From Larix kaempferi (taxonomy: Eukaryota > Streptophyta > Pinopsida > Pinales > Pinaceae): a stretch of DNA of 64,000 nucleotides. The stretch lies in NCBI GenBank assembly GCA_027924585.1, contig BSBM01000426.1, positions 2,876,501 to 2,940,500 on the forward strand. Reading direction: 5' to 3'. This document shows positions 57,754-64,000 of this stretch, piece after piece (position 1 is the stretch's first letter; the number at the start of each line of letters is the position of its first letter). Under the pieces are notes generated by a model. The model had not been told where the DNA came from, ran no database searches, and saw only the letters and a program-made list of their open reading frames with translations. The translations under genes and the position numbers were made by a program.

Positions 57754-59715
57754 GGAGTAGGCTAATACATCGGCCTGGAAGCTGGTCGTCGTCGTCGATG
57801 TTCGGCCAAATCGTCCTTCCGGCTGACATCCAGCATCGTGCCGCATCGTGGATTTTTCCCAGTTCCCGTTAATTGGAAATTACTGGCGTGGACCCGAACT
57901 ACTCCAGCGTTTTTGCAGTGACCCAAATTACTCCATCTTTTTCGCCACCTTCCAATGCGGCTAGCCCCTTCGAACCCACTGCGGTACTCTACCTCTATTT
58001 TTCCCCTTCATCTCTCTCGCCCTGGTGGCTCCTCTGCATTGGATAACAAGGGCTCAACTCATCTCTGCATTTGATACCGGCAGCTTGTCAAAATGGGAAG
58101 AGTGCAGTGAAGGCAATATGTTTTCAATTGGACATTTCCAAAAACACGTTGAAGTAGCGTTGCCCCCGTTCCCTGTATCACTTCATACTCTTGAGGCCGT
58201 ATAAAATATCACAGATGGGGTATTGCCTCATGATGCTATTTCTGATAAAAGGTGGAAAAAAATGAAATTAGCACCGATAGCACTTCCAAAAAATTTGTTA
58301 AGATCAAATTATTAGCTTCGAGTATGATTGTGATCATAATTTCTCTGTGAATTGTCACTTTCATAATATGAAGTGCAATGATTATCTGATTAGCTACACA
58401 GTGTTTGAGGTACAATTTCAGCCATTTGTTTTGTGGGTGGATATTTATGTAGCAAATAAACTACCCAAGTTTATTGAAAGCATCGAAAATCCCTCTAAGA
58501 AATGTAGCGAAATTTCAGATGAAGCAAGAGATGGCTATTCTTTCAATGGGTAGAAACGATGTTGAACAAAGAAATATGCAGGGTAATGTTTCTATATCTC
58601 ATGGAAGGATTATTCTATGCTTCCCCATGGAAATCAACGAGTATATGAATCCATATTTATTGAGGGACAATTTCATTTGTATGGATCTTTCTGAGTATGC
58701 ATGTGCATTGAAATGCCAACAAGAAGAGTTGCTTAAAGAAGATGAATTATCCTTAAATGGCACTCATTTTCCTTCATCCAATTTTGTCAATCTGAAAATG
58801 GGAGAGGGTGCCTTATTTCTAGTTTCCCTTTCAAAGACAACTACTGTAAAGAGGATCTCTGGTGATTTGGATTAAATGCAGTTTTCTGCTCGGAAAGTTT
58901 TCAGCATCTCAAATGTACAGGAAAGAGATTATTCATTCATTGGCTTCCGATGGCAGGAGAATTCTAGGATAGGGATGAGGAAGGCGAAGAGAGAATGGGA
59001 AGAATCCAATGAAAATTTGGGAAGAGTAAGAGGAAGTAGAAGAGTGAATGGAAACAATTCAAAATTTCCTCGTTGAAGATGGATGTGCACCAGTTGGATG
59101 CATTTTAGCTGATGCAGCAATGAGTCTTTCAAGAAAGACACAGCCGAAAGCAGAGAACAAAAAGTCCACTATCTCATTGGAAGATGTAGGTCTTCTAGTC
59201 TTGGATTTGTGGAAAGCAAGCAATGATAAGCCTATCTATGATGCAACCTGATTATGAAGAGTTTGTTGTCCACTTACAAAGAAGGCGGAATACCTAGAAG
59301 CATGTTAGTCCAAACACAAGCAGAAGAATATATGAGGGCACGAGATCCTTTATAATCTTGCCAGCTGGTCGAATTTCACTCAAGAATTTCTATGGTCACA
59401 TGGAAGATTTGTGCAGGTTCTGAATGGCCTGACTGGAAAAATTATAATTCCATCCCAATGTAAGGAAAACCGAGAAGAAATGCTGCATGTTCACAGTTTG
59501 AAGTTGATTTGCATGGAGTGAATGCTCAGTATGATACTTTCCCTAATGGTGGTGGGATTTATGCATCAAAATCGTCCAGGCCAACTAATTTCCAGTTAAC
59601 GGGAACTGGGAAAAGTCCACGATGCGACACAATGCGGGATGTCGGCTGGAAGGATGATTTCGCTGGACGATTTCCAGGCCAAATCGTCGATGTCTTAGCC
59701 TACTTTAATAATAAC
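57745..59715. mobile_element. Mutator-like (MULE) non-autonomous element
   Basis: The body 57754-59706 (1953 bp) is flanked by a perfect 9-bp duplication AATAATAAC (57745-57753 and 59707-59715). Terminal inverted repeats of about 125 bases, 57754-57882 and 59586-59706, share AGTAGGCTAA at the tips, GCCAAATCGTCC-type words inside and TTCCCGTTAA at the inner end. TIR length and a 9-bp duplication are the MULE pattern. No transposase is present. The interior is less AT-rich than its surroundings and has several medium frames, as in Pack-MULEs. Confidence 0.88.
57883..59585 (+). pseudogene. MULE interior with gene-like fragments of unknown family
   Basis: Frames of 133 codons (58474-58875; includes SISHGRIILCFPMEINEYMN and SKTTTVKRISG), 66 codons (58876-59076; RKAKREWEESNENLGRV) and 67 codons (59048-59251; EDGCAPVGCILADAAMSLSR and SLEDVGLLVLDLWKA) lie on the plus strand in different frames. 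Composition is more like coding DNA than the flanks, but stops separate the pieces and I recognise no domain. The best explanation is one or more captured host gene pieces with introns, now decayed. No transposase motif is visible. Confidence 0.4.
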
Positions 59716-59816
59716 ACTATTATATTCAATACAGAGAATTTGTTTAAAAAAAGTTTTCAAAAAAGTTTTAAAAGTTTTCAAATAAGTTTGACAAAATTCG
59801 ATTGATTAAAAACAGC

Positions 59817-60150
59817 GTATCCTCTTAGATAATTACGCCATAGGCGTTTCACCAATGAGAAGCATAACCATCCACCTTGGCTAGATTCCTCGCTCATAGA
59901 GTGAATGGAATGCTGCCATGTGGATGTTTCCTTCGTGAAGGTTCTGTCCGCTTGTAGCAAGGTTTTATCCTGCAATTTTTCGGCAAGTTCTTGTCATTTA
60001 TTTCCTGATAGGACATTTAACCACTCTTGTATTTCCTAAGATAAAATAATTCCTCTCTATAAAGACTAATTCGCCTTTGGCTACGCTTGAATCTATGTAA
60101 TGAATGCCTATATCTGTAGTGCGATTAAAGCATTACAACTCTCGAACTTC
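59817..60150 (+). repeat. Possible solo LTR or small element
   Basis: Starts near ATAATTACGCCATAGGCGTTT, which resembles 37838-37875. A TATAAA lies at about 60057, followed by sequence leading to ATTACAACTCTCG. The layout resembles a short LTR (promoter, then a short R/U5), but no partner copy or target duplication was found. Confidence 0.25.
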
Positions 60151-60860
60151 AGGCTTGGACATTGAGGCCTGGCTTGGACACACTACCTCTAGATAGAGGC
60201 CTTGACATAAACCCAGACATAGACCCGGAACATGAAGACATGGAATTCATTGCCTGGTCTTGCTTGTTCGTTGTGTTACCCCAGCACTCGCATTGTCCAT
60301 TGCAATGGTTTTGCTTCCTCCAGTGTATGAATTTAGTGCGTTACTGGTGGAGCAAGAATCATGCGCCTCCTTGCTCACTTCCAATACACTGTAACGCTGA
60401 GTATTTGAACACTGCAATCAATTAATCAATCAATAACATTATATTTCAAATCTCAACATAGCAATAGCAATGAAATCATGATAACAATTAAATCATCAAT
60501 ATTATTATATAGTCTTTGCTGTAATTGATCATTCATGTTGATTACCCAGGTTATCACCAACATCAAATGTTTTGGAAGAAGCCTAGGTAGTGTAATCCAA
60601 CCCGATATTCCACTGACTGCTATCTCCCATGGTGTAATCCGTAGCCAGACAATTATATGGCAAAACCATCATCATGATTATCGACAATGCTGCTGTGAAT
60701 CCATTACAGTATCTTGATTGCTCCATTTCTTCCGCCAAAATCACTGCATTAATTCGGCCATTAAACATAAAAACAGACAACACTATATCATTACAACTAC
60801 AGATTTCCAAATTTACAAGCGAAGAAAACATGGCAATAACAAAATTTCAACAAGGAACAA
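60151..60860. other. Non-coding sequence
   Basis: An 87-codon plus frame starts at 60162 (contains LDTLPLDRGLDINPDIDPEH) but has no recognisable domain and runs into repeats of ATCAAT. No other gene signal. Confidence 0.4.
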
Positions 60861-60889
60861 TGAATTAATATCACCTTTAGTTCTGCAAG

Positions 60890-61150
60890 TAATAGCTTGT
60901 GCGATTCTGCAGAGACGAGACAAGCGGCGTAAATCAAAGACTCCTGAGAGTCTCTTTGATTGGATATAATTGAATGGGTTGGCACCGCGTGCAAACGCTG
61001 GATATATAAGTTTCTCCAAACAAAACAGACAGTGCTTGGCCGGCGCGGAAAGCTTCCATTGTTGCTTTGACAATGTTCCTATCTCCAGAGTTCAGACCAA
61101 TCAACGACTTCTCCAATTCTTCCGATTTTTGATGTAAACAGAACACCATA
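60890..61150 (-). pseudogene. Gene-like segment, minus strand, unknown family
   Basis: Minus-strand reading gives SEELEKSLIGLNSGDRNIVK, then ATMEAFRAGQALSVLFG, and after a frame change RDSQESLIYAACLVSAESHK and LLLAELK followed by GGTGATA, a possible donor. The two pieces are helix-like and of coding composition. I do not recognise the family. It may be downstream of the spliced exons at 61403-61800. Confidence 0.35.
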
Positions 61151-61402
61151 AACATCTTACATAAAAAAAATAACACTGCTTCAAATGGAGAATATTTGCA
61201 TTGTACTAAGCGAAGGGGCTTGAACAAAGTCAGTGAAAACAGGGCTTTGCTTCATCACATAATGTAACGAGAATATTTATGTAATACAAACAAGCAATCC
61301 AAAATTAATAAATATATAAGCAATGGAATAACTGCAACACTACCTAAACTCTAGAACATTGACATCGTTGTTTGATTTACCAATCACCGTTAAGAATTAT
61401 AC

Positions 61403-61800
61403 CCTTATTCAAACGCCCTTCCACCATTTGGTCCAATTCCCTGAACCTCATAACAAGGTGGTCTTTATCTTTGTTTCCTGAAGAGAAAGCAGATATCTCT
61501 GTTTCAATTGGAAGGATCTGCTGCAAACTATAGAATTCTTACCTGTTCAGAATATATGATAATACATTTTTGCAGATGACGTAGTTGGTTTTGTTGATGG
61601 CCCATGCAGAGATGAAGAGTCCCTCCATGGTCACAAGTCCTCCCCTGCTTATATGTTTTTGGACAAAAATGTTGCCAAAATCTGAATAAAAATCATGATG
61701 GTGTCTTGCAATGCCATTGAATACAGGCAAGAATCTCGACATTATGGGCTAAACATTCTCGTTGACGGTGATGTAGATGATGCGCCTATTAAGAGTGCGC
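61403..61800 (-). pseudogene. Two spliced exons of an unrecognised gene, minus strand
   Basis: Exon A (61543 to about 61800) reads RRIIYITVNENV, a TAG at the place of a codon, PIMSRFLPVFNGIARHHHDF, then NIFVQKHISRGGLVTMEG and FISAWAINKTN. It ends in ACAG followed by GTAAGA, a strong donor. Exon B (61403-61477) follows a pyrimidine-rich TTTCTCTTCAG acceptor, reads KDKDHLVMRFRELDQMVEGR and ends at AAGG|GTATAA. The exons join in phase only if a one-base change in a run of A near 61570 is allowed. Splice signals and coding composition argue for a real ancestral gene. The stop and phase problem argue that it is decayed. Family unknown. Confidence 0.45.
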
Positions 61801-61879
61801 AGAGTACAGAAGTATAGGTACTTGAAGGAAGGGAGGGATTTCTTTCTTAATAATCAGAGGAGAAATGTGTACGTAACAG

Positions 61880-62345
61880 GTATCAGAGGCACACAATAAA
61901 ACTGAGTGCACAAGAAGATACCAATGTTTCCATACCTGGCATGCCTTTCGCACCGGAGGGGAGGAAGCTCAAACCAGGGCTAGAAGCATGCAACCGAATG
62001 GCCTTCGTGCACGAGGAAGGAGTGACCTGCCTTTGTAGGGGAGGCACCCTGCTTTGGGATGGTGGGAGGAGGACGTGCATGCAGCCCGCATGGCATGCAT
62101 GCAGCCTGATCCTTCCCCCTGGGCTCCCTTGTGCCATTGGATAGGAAAATGGCGGAGGAGGTCTTGGGTGAGAGGAAGGGCAAGTGTGGCTAGGCTAGAG
62201 AAGGCTGATGGAGGTGACAACTGTGGAAAGGGATAGGAGAAGGTGACAGTGGAGTGGGAGACACGAGGAGGTAGGTAGGGTGGACGAGAGGCTAAGGCAT
62301 GGCCTGCCGCGTGGAAGCCCGCATGAAGAGAAGGAGAAGGGTGGG
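61880..62345. other. GC-rich block
   Basis: High GC with overlapping frames on both strands (61883-62137, 61941-62144, 61969-62220, 62054-62236). Words such as GCATGCAGCC and CATGCATGC recur. Several frames of similar length on both strands are expected from composition alone, and none has a recognisable domain. Confidence 0.4.
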
Positions 62346-62548
62346 GTGGTTTAAAACTTAAATAAATTGTTTAATGTTTAAAATTATTTAAATTTTAAAT
62401 TTTAATTGTTATAAAATTTAAATTTAATTTATTTTGAAATTTAATTATTTAAAATTCAATTGTAGTTCTTTCAAATTGATATATATATAATATATATAAT
62501 TGATAAAAATATGGTGCGGTGAGAGTAGATATAATTGTAAATTTAATG

Positions 62549-62604
<56 letters not shown>

Positions 62605-62620
62605 GTTTTTAGGTTTATTT
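62346..62620. repeat. AT-rich tract with (TA)n microsatellite
   Basis: TTTAAATTT-type sequence followed by a run of about 48 bases of TA at 62553-62600. Confidence 0.9.
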
Positions 62621-64000
62621 AAAAATTCATATAAATAAAAGTTAGGAAAAAGTTAGATTATCATTCAAGTCTCATATGTTTAGAATTAACTTTAATTAGA
62701 CCTAAATTTGATTAGAGGATGGAAGTGGAAGGATGGATGAGAAAGTCCTACCCTAGCCGCCTGTAAGTATTCGATGTTGACTCTCAAAACGCAACAGTTT
62801 TAGCGATCACACTTGGTCGCTCCTTCTTTTAATTGTTTGCAGTGCCCAACATAAGATTGTTAATAGCATGAATGTCATGCTAGCCAAGTGTTAACAAAAA
62901 GACATTGACACATACCTCATTAAATACATCATGGTACAGACCGAAAATGAGCAAATATGAATGGTGTTGTGGCTAGGTTATCAGGTGCCCTTCCTCCAAG
63001 AATCACTAATCCATCATACATGTTTGCATTAACATCATCAAAAAATGCTGTCAAAAATAAATTTGCGGCCTTGTCATTCTGAATAACTCTTTCATCATTG
63101 TTCTGATGCAGATACTGCTGAGGAATTCTGAGAGGATGCCTTATAGTTGCTAGAAAAACTCAAATATGTCTAGAAACTCATCAAAACAACATAGCAAAGG
63201 TAATGGATCCTATTTGAGGGTTATGACCATGTTTATACAATGTAACACACCCATCTTTCATATAAGTCCGTTGCTAAGCAACGAGTGGCATATGCATGCC
63301 AACCACAGGAGAAAATCCCTATTTATGCACATGCAATAGGCTTCTGACATCAATCCAAAGCCCAAAACACAGAGCTATTCTCAACAGATTCACTAGATGA
63401 TCTATCCTCTAGAGAAGCAATAAGTCTCCCTTAGCTATTTGCAATACTTTACCATTGACCAACCAACCTTGCTTACACTTCTACATTTTTATCTCGGCAT
63501 TGATGCAGGGTTATCAACTTATCATAAGATATGCAACAAATGTAAACACTTTTTCAACTGGCTTCCAGAGCGTTGAGATAGGTCTGCAGGGGAAAACTAC
63601 ATCTCTCTCTGATGGTGATGGCTCTCAGCCAAACCAGTCCACAAAATAGTCAAAGTTCCCAACATCTACCACATGACAGGCAATGTTTGAAGAGTCTTGC
63701 TTGTTGTGTCAAGCTTAGTAAAGAAGTCAATCTTTCACATGAAACGTTAAAGTGTTTGATGTTCCTTAATGTTGCAATGATGTTGAAGTGTCATATGAAT
63801 GAAAGTTCATAAAGAAGCAAAGACTTGAAGAATTGGAATATTGAAATGTCACTTTGAAGAAGCTTGAAGTCCACGTTGAAGAATAATTTTTTTCCTATCA
63901 CGTTATAATTTTGTATGCAATATATCTATGCCGATAACAATGGTTACCGCAACAAAGGTTTGGTGTTCTCTCATGACTTTGTCTATTCTATTATCTGGTA
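62621..64000. other. Non-coding sequence at the window end
   Basis: No supported gene. Frames of 64 and 66 codons (63455 and 63612) lack recognisable domains. A TGTAACACACCCATC word at about 63240 resembles the end of an LTR, without a partner. Confidence 0.45.

Noticed and set aside
61883-62236. Four frames of 60-84 codons in a GC-rich block
   Set aside because: Expected from composition, present on both strands, and without motif or splice signal.
1-64000. CRISPR arrays, prokaryotic operons, rRNA or tRNA genes
   Set aside because: The tandem repeats here lack regular unique spacers, and the content is that of a plant nuclear genome. No rRNA-like or cloverleaf-forming tRNA sequence was recognised.

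Overview
The window is nuclear DNA from a land plant with a repeat-rich, probably large genome. Supporting signs are AT-rich intergenic sequence, tRNA-iMet primer-binding sites, Ty3 and Ty1 retrotransposons, a CACTA transposon, a Mutator-like element, a SINE, and fragments of plant gene families (an SnRK2-type kinase exon and an RDR6-type RNA-dependent RNA polymerase). I cannot name the species. I see no clearly intact host protein gene and no rRNA or tRNA gene.

1-31.4 kb is a nested transposon stack. A decayed plus-strand Ty3 chromovirus (gag, protease, RT, RNase H, integrase, chromodomain) occupies about 1437-6188, and its 3' LTR starts at 6189. That LTR is interrupted at 6905 by a minus-strand, non-coding LTR element (6910-31424) with a perfect 5-bp target duplication (ATCAT). 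This second element looks like a LARD: LTRs of about 3.2-3.4 kb, a PBS and a PPT, but no gag or pol. Its 3' LTR is split by an 11.4-kb CACTA element (9006-20394, 3-bp duplication AAG). The CACTA element carries a SINE with its own target duplication and a long satellite-like array (about 14.0-17.6 kb, period near 330 bp). The LARD interior carries a further 3.4-kb insertion (about 23669-27045) with a C-rich minisatellite, a repeated charged-peptide region and a 170-bp hairpin.

31.4-46 kb is non-coding sequence with LTR-like debris, tandem repeats and two gene relics: one SnRK2 N-lobe exon (38571-38681) and an RDR6-like pseudogene (41279-42352) with stops, frameshifts and internal duplications.

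46.1-51.2 kb is a complete Ty1/copia element with 257-bp LTRs that differ by about ten bases. All of its reading-frame stops are TAG or TGA.

51.2-64 kb is low-density sequence. It holds a Gln/Pro-rich coding relic (54191-54697), a 1.95-kb Mutator-like element (57754-59706) with about 125-bp inverted termini and a 9-bp duplication, a minus-strand spliced gene relic of unknown family (about 60890-61800), a GC-rich block and a TA microsatellite.

The order of insertion can be read directly: chromovirus, then LARD, then CACTA and the 3.4-kb insertion. The chromovirus and the LARD share an 18-bp palindrome upstream of their PPTs (17 of 18 bases identical), which suggests that an element of the chromovirus type mobilised the LARD.
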